Positions 24,328 to 33,410 are shown, counted from the first letter of the stretch. The stretch is DNA of 64,000 nt from Spirochaetae bacterium HGW-Spirochaetae-3 (GCA_002839315.1 PGXV01000010.1:1-64000); one strand, 5' to 3'. Notes: generated from the sequence alone by a model not told the origin. Numbers and translations: made by a program.

Positions 24328-26064
24328 CTATAGCTCCAAAGCGCGGGCCGCTACCAGAGCGTCGACCATGTCGACGAACTCGCCTACCTTCATAGCCGGC
24401 AACTGGCGCCCGTCGCGCACTCGTACCGCCACGGTCCCCTCTTCCCTCTCCTTGGCTCCGACGACGAGCATGTACGGGATCTTCTGGCCCTGCGCGTCGC
24501 GTATCTTGGCGTTCATGCGCTCGTCCGAGAGCATAGCATTGGCCCTGATACCGGCCTTCTTCAGGTCGGCGGCTACCCGGGTAGCGTAGTCGGCGAAGTC
24601 GGCGCCGACGGGGATGACCGCCGCCTGCTCGGGCGCCAGCCATATCGGGAAGGCGCCGGCGGTATGCTCGAGGTACACGCCGAAGAAACGCTCAATCGAT
24701 CCCAGGAGGGCGCGGTGCACCATGTACGGGCGCTTCTTCTGACCGTCCGAGTCGATGTAGGTCATGTCGAATCGCTCGGGAAGGTTGAAGTCGAACTGTA
24801 TGGTGGTCAACTGCCATTCCCGCCCGAGGGCGTCCTTGACCTTGAGATCGATCTTGGGGCCGTAGAACGCTCCGCCGCCCTCGTCCATCTCGTAGGCGAG
24901 GCCTTCCTTGTCGACGGCCTTGCGCAGAGACTCCAGCGCCGTGTCCCACATCGCGGGCTCGCCGACGGCACCGTCTCCCGCGGGCCTGGTAGCGAGGTAC
25001 GCCTTGATCTCCTTGAAGCCCAGGGTCTTGTGCATGAACAGCGAGAACCGGAGCACCTCGGCGATCTCGTCCTCGATCTGCTCGGGGGTGCATATGATAT
25101 GGGCGTCGTCCTGGGTAAAGCCGCGGACGCGCATCAGGCCGTGCAGGGTACCCGAGCGCTCGTAGCGATACACGGTACCGAGCTCGGCCCAGCGCATCGG
25201 CAGCTCGCGGTACGAGTGCACGCCGTTCTTGTATATCATGATGTGGAACGGGCAGTTCATCGGCTTGATGTAGTAATCGTCCTCGTCTATCTCCATCGGA
25301 GAGTACATGCCCTCCTTGTAGAAGCCGAGGTGCCCGGAGGTCTGCCACAGCCAGCTCTTGCCGATATGCGGGGTGAACAGTATCTCGTAGCCGTTCTTGT
25401 AGTGCTCGTCGCGCCACCAATTCTCCAGCTCGACGCGGAAGCGGCCGCCCTTAGGGTGCCAGTAGACGAGCCCCGGGCCCGCCTCCTCGTGGGTGCTGAA
25501 CAGGTCAAGCTCCTTGCCTAGCTTGCGGTTGTCGCGCTTCTCCGCCTCCTCGAGCATCTTGAGATGCGCCTCGAGCTCGGCCTTGCTTATGAAGGCGTAC
25601 GCGTAGATGCGGGTGAGCATCGGACGCTTCTCGTCGCCGCGCCAGTACGCGCCGGCTATCGACTTAAGCTTGAAGGCGTCGGGTCGCAGATCGCGGGTAG
25701 AGTCGACGTGGGGACCTCGGCACAGGTCCCTGAAGGTACCTTGCTCGTAGACGGTGATGGCGCCGTCGTCCAGGCCTTCTATCAGCTCCAGCTTGAACGG
25801 CTCCTCGGCGAACATGGCCCGGGCCTCCGCCTTGCTGACCTCCACGCGCTTGAACGGCACGTTCGCGGAGATGATACGCCGCATCTCCTTCTCGATCGCC
25901 GGCAAGTCGCTAGGCTGGATAGGAGCGGGCAACTGGAAGTCGTAGTAGAAGCCGTCGTTTATTGCGGGGCCTATCGCGACCTTGGTGCCGGGATACAGCT
26001 TGATTACGGCCTCGGCCATGACGTGTGACAGGGAATGGCGAACGGTTTCGACGGGGTGACTCAT
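24328..26064 (-). CDS. thrS: Threonyl-tRNA synthetase lacking the TGS domain
   Basis: A 578-residue enzyme that charges tRNA-Thr. It starts directly in the editing domain, with HSLSH (10-14, the HxxxH pair) and CRGPHV near residue 112. The class II catalytic core follows, with the zinc ligand Cys in MNCPFHI near 270, motif 2 (YRYERSGTLHGLMRVRGF) and motif 3 (LAPEQAAVIPV), then the anticodon-binding domain. The usual N-terminal TGS domain of ~60 residues is absent. The start at 26064 has GAGGAG upstream and no extended frame encodes a TGS. A T-box leader precedes it, giving control by uncharged tRNA-Thr. Confidence 0.96.
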   Translation of the reverse strand: MSHPVETVRHSLSHVMAEAVIKLYPGTKVAIGPAINDGFYYDFQLPAPIQPSDLPAIEKEMRRIISANVPFKRVEVSKAEARAMFAEEPFKLELIEGLDDGAITVYEQGTFRDLCRGPHVDSTRDLRPDAFKLKSIAGAYWRGDEKRPMLTRIYAYAFISKAELEAHLKMLEEAEKRDNRKLGKELDLFSTHEEAGPGLVYWHPKGGRFRVELENWWRDEHYKNGYEILFTPHIGKSWLWQTSGHLGFYKEGMYSPMEIDEDDYYIKPMNCPFHIMIYKNGVHSYRELPMRWAELGTVYRYERSGTLHGLMRVRGFTQDDAHIICTPEQIEDEIAEVLRFSLFMHKTLGFKEIKAYLATRPAGDGAVGEPAMWDTALESLRKAVDKEGLAYEMDEGGGAFYGPKIDLKVKDALGREWQLTTIQFDFNLPERFDMTYIDSDGQKKRPYMVHRALLGSIERFFGVYLEHTAGAFPIWLAPEQAAVIPVGADFADYATRVAADLKKAGIRANAMLSDERMNAKIRDAQGQKIPYMLVVGAKEREEGTVAVRVRDGRQLPAMKVGEFVDMVDALVAARALEL

Positions 26065-26221
26065 ACGGTACTCCTCGGACGGGAGAACCCCGAGCGGGAC
26101 GCGTCCGCACGCTTCCCGCCAGGGACTAATCCCGGCGTTCTAAGCGTAAGGACGAACCCGCATAGACCCGATCGATCGCCACGCGGCCGAACAGGCTGCC
26201 CGAACGCGACGACGTCGCCCC

Positions 26222-26460
26222 TAGGCTCGCGGAATCCGCGGTACCACCTTACTTCGGGGAGGCGAGCGTCACCGCCGCCAATCCCCGCGCTCTTACCGCT
26301 ATAACGGGCGCGCCCGGCTCCTATTACCGACCGCACCACGGCGGCGTTCACGGGAGCGGCTCCGGAGCGGTTTTCGTCGGTATCGCGTCGGGCGCCTTCC
26401 AGCCAAGGGCGCCCTCTCTGTCGGCGCGATCATCCGCCTACTCTTCTCCATCAAAGCCTG
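26222..26460 (-). promoter_or_regulatory. T-box leader (tRNA-Thr sensing riboswitch) of thrS
   Basis: Reading the minus strand: GATGGAGAAGAGTAGGCGG (26452-26434) matches the conserved Stem I start. CAGAGAGGGCGCCC then GGCTGGAAGGCGCCC (26420-26390) form the distal Stem I arm. The specifier ACC (26381-26379, a Thr codon) is followed by GACGAAAACC, whose AAAACC can pair with the upstream GGCTTT. CTCCGGAG and a GTGAAC motif come next, then the diagnostic antiterminator TGGTACCGCGG (26246-26236) with its partner CCGC. About 155 bases separate it from the start codon and there is no U-tract, so control may be translational. I did not fold the RNA computationally. Confidence 0.88.
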
Positions 26461-26527
26461 TACCGACGAATATGCCGCCGAGAGCGGCCGTTCGTCAAGC
26501 GGGACACGCAATCCCCCCTACCAAGCC

Positions 26528-26832
26528 AAGCGGCGAGCGCGTAGCGCGAGTCCGCTTGAACCCGGTACAGCCGCTCCTATCAGGCTCAAGCGACTCGTAG
26601 CGCAGCTACGAGTACGCTACTCCAACCAGCCAAGCGACAAGCGGCGTAGCCGCGAGTACGCTTCCCCTAACAAGCCTTCTATCGAGCCCAAGCGACGAGC
26701 GGCGTAGCCGCGAGTACGCTTCCCCTACCGGCCACGCCTACCAGCCCAAGCGACTCGTAGCGCAGCTACGAGTACGCTCCCCCCCGCAAAGCGCCCGGAG
26801 TTAAGCGGCGAGCGCGCAGCGCGAGTCCGCTT
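26528..26832. repeat. Cluster of six REP-like palindromic repeats
   Basis: Six hairpin units of about 30 bases lie at 26528-26557, 26588-26618, 26632-26663, 26690-26721, 26748-26778 and 26803-26832. All share an AAGCG start and a CGCT(T) end. The inner stem varies: GCGC-GTA-GCGC, CTCGTAGC-GCA-GCTACGAG (twice), GCGGC-GTA-GCCGC (twice) and GCGC-GCA-GCGC. The outer units end CCGCTTGAACCCGG. The related cluster at 36356-36487 shows this is a dispersed family. There is no coding potential. Confidence 0.85.
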
Positions 26833-26842
26833 GAACCCGGGC

Positions 26843-26880
26843 GGCGTATGCGGCCCGCAGGGACCGCATACGCCTTGTTT
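26843..26880 (+). terminator. Terminator-like hairpin upstream of clpS with no gene ahead of it
   Basis: GGCGTATGCGG (26843-26853) pairs with CCGCATACGCC (26864-26874), followed by TTGTTTTT. It is a good plus-strand rho-independent terminator, yet no plus-strand gene precedes it for several kilobases. It may end a transcript through the repeat cluster or insulate clpS. Confidence 0.7.
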
Positions 26881-26903
26881 TTCTCGCGGGGGTTGTTTAT
26901 TTT
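26875..26903 (+). promoter_or_regulatory. Putative clpS promoter
   Basis: TTGTTT (26875-26880), 17 bases, TATTTT (26898-26903). The -10 ends eight bases before the GTG start at 26912, so the leader would be nearly absent. The -35 doubles as the T-run of the terminator-like hairpin. Confidence 0.45.
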
Positions 26904-26911
26904 AAGGTACG

Positions 26912-27223
26912 GTGGCTACAGAAAACGATATAGAAGACGGAATTCTCGTAGATGAGGATACCGAGACGAGAGAACCGGACGAATACCGGGTTATACTCCT
27001 TAATGATGACTATACGACTATGGAATTCGTCGTGGCGGTCATAATGTCGGTATTCCACAAGGACCTATTCGAGGCGACGCGCGTCATGTTGGACGTGCAC
27101 AGGAAGGGTCGAGGGGTCGTAGGCGTATACACCTACGATATAGCGGCCACGAAGATCAATAAGGTGCATTCCATGGCGAGGGAGAACGGATTCCCGCTAA
27201 AATGCATCATGGAGAAGGCTTAA
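26912..27223 (+). CDS. clpS: ATP-dependent Clp protease adaptor ClpS
   Basis: A 103-residue adaptor that binds destabilising N-terminal residues and hands substrates to ClpA. The substrate pocket is visible as LLNDD (29-33) with VHRKGRG (62-68), and the acidic N-terminal tail (about 1-22) is the ClpA-inserting segment. It starts with GTG, preceded by AAGG. Six bases separate it from clpA, and aat follows, so adaptor, unfoldase and tagging enzyme are together. Confidence 0.96.
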   Translation: MATENDIEDGILVDEDTETREPDEYRVILLNDDYTTMEFVVAVIMSVFHKDLFEATRVMLDVHRKGRGVVGVYTYDIAATKINKVHSMARENGFPLKCIMEKA

Positions 27224-27229
27224 CACGAT

Positions 27230-29698
27230 ATGAAGGTCAACCAGCAGGTTCAAGCGATATTCAACGCCGCATACAACGAGGCCAAGCTCAGGGGGCACGA
27301 ATACCTGACGCCCGAGCACATCCTGTACGCCTCTTTGTCGTTCGAGCAGGTTCGCTCCATCCTGGAGGCCTGTGATGCGGACATCGAGCACATCAAAGTA
27401 GGCATGGAAGCCTATTTCGAGCAGAAGATCCCTGCCGTCAAGGATCAGGAACCGATTCAGACGGCCGGGTTCCAGAGCGTCATCGAACGCGCCGTCCTTC
27501 AATCCCAGGGATCGGGTAAGTCCGAGGTGGGCATCCCGGAGATCCTCGTGTCGTTGTTCGACGAAGAGCGAAATTATTCCGCCTACTACATGCGCAAGGC
27601 CGGCGTCAACCGCTTGCACCTACTCGAGGTGATATCCCACGGCCTCGACGTCGACCTGAGCCAGGGCGGCGACGCCGAGATCGGATCGATAGACGAACCT
27701 TCCGCCGGAGGCCCGTTCTCGGCTCCCGACGAAGAAGATGAGGACGAGCCGGGTTCTCGGCAGAAGCCCCGTTCCACCATAAAGGCGGGCGCGCTGGAGA
27801 AGTTCACCACGGACCTGAACAAAGCGGCGCGTGAAGGCAAGCTTGAACCCGTGATAGGCCGCGAAGCGGAAATAGAGCGGACCGTGCAGGTGCTGTGCCG
27901 CCGCCTCAAGAACAACCCGATACACGTCGGCGACGCCGGCGTCGGCAAGACCGCGATAACAGAGGGCCTCGCCCAGCGTATCGTCGCGGGCAAGGTGCCG
28001 CCGAAGCTCCGAGACTATACCGTCTACTCCCTGGACATGGGTTCCATCATCGCCGGAACCAAATTCCGCGGCGACTTCGAGGAACGCATAAAGCGCGTCG
28101 TCGACGAGCTCCTCAAGAAGGAGAAAGCCATCCTGTTTATCGACGAGATCCATACCATCGTCGGCGCCGGGGCCGTCTCCGGAGGCTCGATGGACGCGTC
28201 CAACCTCCTCAAGCCGGCGCTAACGAGCGGCAGGCTACGGTGCATCGGTTCGACGACCTATGACGAGTACAACAAGTTCTTCGATAAGGATCGGGCGCTG
28301 TCACGGCGTTTCCAGAAGATAGACATCGTCGAGCCGTCGGTCGCCGAGGCGATAGAGATACTCAGGGGGCTCAAGTCGAAGTACGAGGAATACCACGACG
28401 TGGTCTATTCCGACGAGGCGATAGAATTGGCCGCGAAGCTATCGGCTCAGTTCATCACCGAGCGCCGATTACCCGACAAGGCCATAGACGTTATCGACGA
28501 GGCCGGCGCCTGGGCTCGCATCCGAGCCTACAAGGCGGAGGAAGCGGCCCCCGGCGTCGCCGCCGCGCCCGCCCAAGAGGCGTCGACCGATACGGCTGAC
28601 GCTACGGGAAAATCGACCGCCGCTTCGGAGACGCCCGTCGTCGCCGAGATGCCCGTCATCACCGAGACGAACGGCTCTACTGAGACGAACGGCTCTACCG
28701 AGACGAAAACCCTGGCCATCGGCAGGAGCGAGATAGAGATAGTCGTCGCCAAGATTGCCCGTATCCCTGAGAAAAGCGTCACCCAAGGCGAGCGCGACAG
28801 GCTGGCGACCATCGAGGCCGACCTCAAGGCCAGCGTATTCGGCCAGGACGCGGCCGTAGAGACGGTCGCCAAGGCCGTGAAGCGAGGCCGCGCGGGCTTC
28901 CGGGCAGCGGATAAGCCGGTCGCCAATTTCCTGTTCGTCGGCCCGACCGGCGTCGGCAAGACGGAACTGGCGCGAAGGCTCGCCGACACGCTCGGCGTGG
29001 CGCTGCACCGCTTCGACATGAGCGAATACCAGGAGAAGCATACGGTCAGCCGGCTCATAGGCTCGCCGCCCGGTTACGTGGGCTACGAGGAAGGCGGACT
29101 ACTCACCGACGCGATACGCAAGACGCCTCACGCGGTGGTCCTCCTCGACGAGATAGAAAAGGCCCATCCGGACGTCTACAACATCCTCCTTTCGATCATG
29201 GACTACGCGACACTGACCGACAACCAGGGCCGCAAGGCCGACTTCCGCAACGTCGTGCTCATCATGACGAGCAACGCCGGGGCCCGCGACATAGGCAAGC
29301 CGATGATAGGCTTCGGCGAGCGCGCCTTCACCGAGGCGGCCATAGACGACGCGGTGCAGAAGGCCTTTACGCCCGAGTTCCGCAACCGCCTGGACGCGGT
29401 CGTACGCTTCGGGCGCCTACCCCAGGATGTCATAGAGCGTATCGTCCTCAAGGCCCTGGACGATTTCCGCGTCCAGCTCGCGGAAAAGAAGGTGACGCTC
29501 GATACGACCGACGCCTGCGTGAGGAAGCTGGCGGAGCTAGGCTACTCGGACGAATTCGGCGCCCGCAACGTCGGCCGAGTCGTCGAGGACAGGATAAAGA
29601 CGTGGTTCGTCGACGAGGTGCTCTTCGGCAGGCTCAAGGACGGCGGCGCGGCGAAGGCCGACGTCAAGGACGGCGAGATCGTCATAGACATAGCGTAG
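27230..29698 (+). CDS. clpA: ATP-dependent Clp protease ATP-binding subunit ClpA
   Basis: An 822-residue double AAA+ unfoldase. It has an N-domain (about 1-145), the first AAA module with Walker [10 protein letters not shown] (about 234-242), the second with [10 protein letters not shown] (about 570-579), and the ClpP-docking IGF loop in KPMIGFGER near 695. It feeds N-degron substrates to ClpP, which is not in the window. Between the two modules lies a low-complexity Ala/Glu/Thr stretch (about 440-500) containing a six-residue tandem repeat (ETNGST) encoded by an 18-base duplication (28664-28699). That insertion replaces the compact linker of other ClpA proteins. Confidence 0.95.
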   Translation: MKVNQQVQAIFNAAYNEAKLRGHEYLTPEHILYASLSFEQVRSILEACDADIEHIKVGMEAYFEQKIPAVKDQEPIQTAGFQSVIERAVLQSQGSGKSEVGIPEILVSLFDEERNYSAYYMRKAGVNRLHLLEVISHGLDVDLSQGGDAEIGSIDEPSAGGPFSAPDEEDEDEPGSRQKPRSTIKAGALEKFTTDLNKAAREGKLEPVIGREAEIERTVQVLCRRLKNNPIHVGDAGVGKTAITEGLAQRIVAGKVPPKLRDYTVYSLDMGSIIAGTKFRGDFEERIKRVVDELLKKEKAILFIDEIHTIVGAGAVSGGSMDASNLLKPALTSGRLRCIGSTTYDEYNKFFDKDRALSRRFQKIDIVEPSVAEAIEILRGLKSKYEEYHDVVYSDEAIELAAKLSAQFITERRLPDKAIDVIDEAGAWARIRAYKAEEAAPGVAAAPAQEASTDTADATGKSTAASETPVVAEMPVITETNGSTETNGSTETKTLAIGRSEIEIVVAKIARIPEKSVTQGERDRLATIEADLKASVFGQDAAVETVAKAVKRGRAGFRAADKPVANFLFVGPTGVGKTELARRLADTLGVALHRFDMSEYQEKHTVSRLIGSPPGYVGYEEGGLLTDAIRKTPHAVVLLDEIEKAHPDVYNILLSIMDYATLTDNQGRKADFRNVVLIMTSNAGARDIGKPMIGFGERAFTEAAIDDAVQKAFTPEFRNRLDAVVRFGRLPQDVIERIVLKALDDFRVQLAEKKVTLDTTDACVRKLAELGYSDEFGARNVGRVVEDRIKTWFVDEVLFGRLKDGGAAKADVKDGEIVIDIA

Positions 29699-29712
29699 CC
29701 GGGGAGACGCGC

Positions 29713-30507
29713 ATGCTTCGTACGATCCGCCGACGGGTTTCCCGTTCCGACCCGCGGTTCCCCTGGCTCGGAGAGGACGATCGCTTCGACTTCCCTCCCG
29801 TCGGGAGCGCCGCCGAGGACGGAGTGCTGTGCACCGGCGGCAACCTGTCGCCCGGCATGCTCCTCTCGGCTTACCGCCAGGGCGTGTTCCCGTGGTTCAA
29901 CGATGAGGACCCAATAGTCTGGTGGAGTCCGGACCCTCGCTTCGTGCTCGTACCGTCCGAGTTGCACGTTTCCGCGACGATGCGGAAGATACTGAAGAAG
30001 CGCCGTTTCGAGCTCAGCCTCGACCGGGCCTTCGGCGAGGTTATACGCGCCTGCTCGTCGACGCCCAGGCCGGGACAGCGAGGCACGTGGATAACGGGCG
30101 ACATGGTGGAAGCCTACGAGCGCATGCACGCCCTCGGCTACGCGCACTCGGTGGAAGCGTGGCTGGACGGGCGGCTCGCAGGCGGCCTGTACGGCCTGTC
30201 CCTGGGTTCGGCGTTCTTCGGAGAATCGATGTTCAGCCTTGAGCCGGACGCTTCGAAGGCGGCGTTCATACCCTTCGTATGGGCGATCTCCGAGGCCGGT
30301 TTCACGGTGGTCGACAGCCAAGTGCGGACCGCCCACGTGCAGGCTATGGGAGGCGCGTCGGTCACGCGCGAAGCGTACCTCGAGCTACTAGCCACCGCCA
30401 TCGAGTCGCCTACGCTGAAGGGCGACTGGTCGGCCCTTTTCCCCCGTTTTCCCGATTCCGCGCCGTACAAGAGCCTATGCGAGGGGCGGCCTTCCGGAGT
30501 ATCCTGA
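29713..30507 (+). CDS. aat: Leucyl/phenylalanyl-tRNA--protein transferase
   Basis: A 264-residue enzyme that adds Leu or Phe to proteins with N-terminal Lys or Arg, creating N-degrons for ClpS/ClpA. Family motifs are GVFPWF (about 58-63), WWSPDPR (about 70-76), HSVEAW and GGLYGLSLGSAFFGESMFS. It starts at ATG 29713 after GGGGAG, 14 bases after clpA. The family is usually 200-250 residues; the slight excess is in the N-terminal basic segment. The operon clpS-clpA-aat holds the whole bacterial N-degron branch apart from ClpP. Confidence 0.96.
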   Translation: MLRTIRRRVSRSDPRFPWLGEDDRFDFPPVGSAAEDGVLCTGGNLSPGMLLSAYRQGVFPWFNDEDPIVWWSPDPRFVLVPSELHVSATMRKILKKRRFELSLDRAFGEVIRACSSTPRPGQRGTWITGDMVEAYERMHALGYAHSVEAWLDGRLAGGLYGLSLGSAFFGESMFSLEPDASKAAFIPFVWAISEAGFTVVDSQVRTAHVQAMGGASVTREAYLELLATAIESPTLKGDWSALFPRFPDSAPYKSLCEGRPSGVS

Positions 30508-30516
30508 CTCTCAGAC

Positions 30517-32322
30517 ATGAGAATCCTCTGCATACAGTTACCCAAGCAAGATACCTCCGGCGACGGAGCCCGAGAGAACGTCCCGTTAACCGCGTCCAGG
30601 ATGATGGCCTATGCCGAATCGTCGAGCGCGCTCACGCGCGACGACTGGGCCTTCATCGATCGGAACGTAGCCGATCACGGCGGCGACGCGGCTATAGCCG
30701 CGGCCGCGATGGCCGATGAACCCGAGCTCATACTCTTCTCCCTCTTCGACTACAACCTGGAACGGAGCCTTTGGCTCGCGAGGCGGCTCAGGGCGGTGAT
30801 GCCCGCTACTCATTTCGCCGCCTTCGGCCCGGAGATCGCCCAGGGCATGCCTATATTCAAGGCGCAGACCTTCGACGCGCTCATTGAGGGCGAACCCGAG
30901 ACGCCTTTCCTGGAGTTGCTCTCCGACCTCTCCGCGAGATCCCTCAAGCCGCGCTACGTCGCTTCCGCCCCGGTCGATCCCGCTATCCTCCCGGACCCCT
31001 ACCTCTCGGGCGCGTTGCCGATGATCCCGGGAAAGCCCGTGCTCATAGAGAGCGCCCGCGGGTCGCCTTCGACCCCGGCCTTCTCCTCCCGCTACGCCCC
31101 CGGCCCCAGGTATTTCCAGCGCGACGTCGCGCCGCGCGTACTCAGGCTCGCGTCGGATCGCGGCGCCGACGAGGCGCGCTTCGTCGACGCCGCGCTCGAC
31201 CGGCGCCCCGATTTCAAGGGCTTCGTGAAGTCGCTCGCGGCGGCCAACGAGTCGGGCGTGGCTCTTGTAGCCCGATTCGATCCATCCGTCGTAGACGACG
31301 AGGCGGTGAAGCTGCTCGCCGACGCGGCCTTCGTCGCGGTGCAGGCGGACCTCGGCAGCGTCAACGCCAAGGCTCTCGAGGCGGTCGGCATGAGCCTGGA
31401 CAGGGACGGGCTGGAACGCGGCTCGCGCCTGCTATGGACCCAGGGCATCATCGTCAAGCCCGACGTGTACCTGGGCCTGCCCCGGGACGGATACGATTCG
31501 ACTATCGACACGTTCGATTTCCTCGGTATGATCGGCATGGGACAGGACGCCGAGCTTCGCCCCATGCCCGTGTCGCCGGGTTCCGCGATACGTGCGGACT
31601 CCGCCGCGTTCGGCGTCAAGGAGTACCTCGAGCGCCCGCCTTACTGGGTCGTGGAGACGGACTGGATGGACGAGGACGACCTGTTAGACGCCATCGCAGA
31701 CTTCGAGGAAAGCTTCGACGTCGCCTGGGGCGCTCCGGTCGCCCCCGACTTCACGCCGTCTCGCGGAGGCTTCGTGTCCTTCGCGGACCTTCGCGCCGCG
31801 GGAAGCCTCGACGCGCTGCTCGTCGCCCCCGAGAGACTAAGCTCGTCGGTAACGCTGTTGCTCGACGCCGACGACCCTGAACGCGTAGCCAGGGTCGTGA
31901 GGGCCGCCAAGGACCTGAGAAAAGAAAATCCGTACTGCCTATGGCAGATCGCGCTGCTTTCGGACGCCGGCATCCCGCCCGCGGCGATGGTAGAAAGGCT
32001 ATCGGACGCCTTCTCGATGCCCGAGCATTACTTCGAGCTGTCGAGGCTCTACGCGCTCGATCCCCAGCCCGATTTCCAGGTACGCATCTTCTTCGCCACC
32101 GCGTCGGAGGCGCTGGCTCTGGTAGCGATGCGCGACAGGCAGGACCTGGAGACGCTGTTCGCGCTCGGCGACGCGCTACCCGGCGCGCGGCTACTGGAAT
32201 CGATGCCATTCCTGGCCTTCGATCGTGAAGCCGCGCCGTTCGAGCTGCTGTACGACGTTATGAGCGCCTATCGCGACTACCCCGACCTGCTGGTCGAGGC
32301 GCCGCGATCCCTGTTCAGATAG
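30517..32322 (+). CDS. B12-binding/radical-SAM-like protein that has lost its cluster cysteines
   Basis: A 601-residue protein. Residues 1-130 have the shape of a cobalamin-binding domain (MRILCIQLPK, LILFSLFDYN, FAAFGPEIA). Residues 175-340 align with a radical-SAM barrel, but the canonical RGCPxxCxFC reads RGSPSTPAFS (181-190). All three cluster cysteines, at positions 183, 187 and 190, are Ser, Pro and Ser. LGLPRDG and the surrounding barrel segments are retained, as is a C-terminal domain of ~200 residues. The frame is intact throughout, which argues for a selected, non-radical function. It starts nine bases after aat and is probably in the same transcript. The function is unknown. Confidence 0.7.
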   Translation: MRILCIQLPKQDTSGDGARENVPLTASRMMAYAESSSALTRDDWAFIDRNVADHGGDAAIAAAAMADEPELILFSLFDYNLERSLWLARRLRAVMPATHFAAFGPEIAQGMPIFKAQTFDALIEGEPETPFLELLSDLSARSLKPRYVASAPVDPAILPDPYLSGALPMIPGKPVLIESARGSPSTPAFSSRYAPGPRYFQRDVAPRVLRLASDRGADEARFVDAALDRRPDFKGFVKSLAAANESGVALVARFDPSVVDDEAVKLLADAAFVAVQADLGSVNAKALEAVGMSLDRDGLERGSRLLWTQGIIVKPDVYLGLPRDGYDSTIDTFDFLGMIGMGQDAELRPMPVSPGSAIRADSAAFGVKEYLERPPYWVVETDWMDEDDLLDAIADFEESFDVAWGAPVAPDFTPSRGGFVSFADLRAAGSLDALLVAPERLSSSVTLLLDADDPERVARVVRAAKDLRKENPYCLWQIALLSDAGIPPAAMVERLSDAFSMPEHYFELSRLYALDPQPDFQVRIFFATASEALALVAMRDRQDLETLFALGDALPGARLLESMPFLAFDREAAPFELLYDVMSAYRDYPDLLVEAPRSLFR

Positions 32323-32326
32323 ACCC

Positions 32327-33310
32327 TCAGTACGACGCCGCCAGGTCGACGCGATGCTCCGCGTCGCCCGTCCGTATCCAGCGCTCGATATTGGCGACGG
32401 TTTGGCTCACGTTGAGCTCCACGGCCTCGAACGTCGAACCGGCCACGTGCGGCGACAGGATGACGTTGGGCAGCGTATGGATCGGGAATCGGGACGGGGC
32501 GCCGGTGACCGCCCCGTGCGGCGGATACACGTACCAGACGTCCAGGCCGGCTCCCGCTATGGTCCCGCCTGTCAGCGCGGCGTAGAGCGCGGCCTCGTCT
32601 ACGACCTCGCCTCGGCCCACGTTTACGAGATAGGCCCCGCGCATCGCTTCCAGCTCGGCGGCGCCGACGAGCCCTCGGGTCGCGTCGGTCAGCGGCAGCG
32701 CGACGAAGACGATATCGGCGCCGGCGACCGCGGCGCGCAGGTCGGTCGTCACCTCGTCGAAATACGCCGGTTTCGGGGCGTCGGCCCTGCGGCGGTACCC
32801 GACGACGGGACAGTCGAAGGCCTTGAGCAACCGCGCTAGCTTCTCCCCGATCGCTCCGGTACCTAATATGGCGCAGCGTTTCCGGAAGATCGAATGCCAG
32901 AAGTCTTCCTGCCCCTTGTCGACCCAGAACCCGTGCCATTTCTCGGCGCGGAGGTCGTTATGGTACTCGACGACGCGCCCGAACCCTGCGAGCGCCAGCG
33001 CGAGCGCCCTTTCGGCTACGCTCTCGGCGTTGCCGTGGCAGTTGAATACCGATATGTCGCGGCTCAGAAGCAGGGACGCAGGCAGGTGATTGACCCCGAC
33101 GAAGGGGACGAACACAGCCTTGAGGCACGACGCCTTCTCGAAATACGAGGCGTCTACACGATTGGCCACGACCGCGTCGAGCCCGGAGAAAGCCTCAAGG
33201 CTCGCCTCGACGCCGCGTATCGCCTCCAGGTCGTCTCCGAGGCTGCGTTCGAGCCCGTCTACGGCCGCCGTCCACATTGTATTCATAGGAACGCAGAATC
33301 CTACTCGCAC
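32327..33310 (-). CDS. D-isomer-specific 2-hydroxyacid dehydrogenase family protein
   Basis: A 327-residue NAD(P)-dependent dehydrogenase. The Rossmann motif GTGAIG is near residues 149-154. The catalytic Arg is in VNVGRGEVVDE, the acidic residue in the LDVW segment and the catalytic His in LSPHVAGST. Such enzymes reduce 2-keto acids or oxidise D-2-hydroxyacids such as phosphoglycerate, glyoxylate or lactate; the exact substrate cannot be read. The GTG start at 33310 is preceded by CGGAGG. It converges on the radical-SAM-like gene with four bases between stops. Confidence 0.9.
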   Translation of the reverse strand: MRVGFCVPMNTMWTAAVDGLERSLGDDLEAIRGVEASLEAFSGLDAVVANRVDASYFEKASCLKAVFVPFVGVNHLPASLLLSRDISVFNCHGNAESVAERALALALAGFGRVVEYHNDLRAEKWHGFWVDKGQEDFWHSIFRKRCAILGTGAIGEKLARLLKAFDCPVVGYRRRADAPKPAYFDEVTTDLRAAVAGADIVFVALPLTDATRGLVGAAELEAMRGAYLVNVGRGEVVDEAALYAALTGGTIAGAGLDVWYVYPPHGAVTGAPSRFPIHTLPNVILSPHVAGSTFEAVELNVSQTVANIERWIRTGDAEHRVDLAASY

Positions 33311-33410
33311 GATATACCCTCCGAAATATACGGCAACCTGAAACGAAGGCGGCCGTAGTTTGTTTAAGGTAAAGATAGGCTATTCCGATCATTAAAAGAA
33401 GACCTATGCG

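Noticed and set aside
26064-26351. Upstream minus-strand peptide frame in the thrS leader as a missing TGS domain
   Set aside because: It is not in frame with thrS as a continuous gene, lacks TGS-like sequence, and the region is explained by the T-box.
30517-32322. Pseudogene interpretation of the cysteine-less radical-SAM-like gene
   Set aside because: A 601-codon frame without disruption, normal codon use and tight spacing to aat argue for a functional product.
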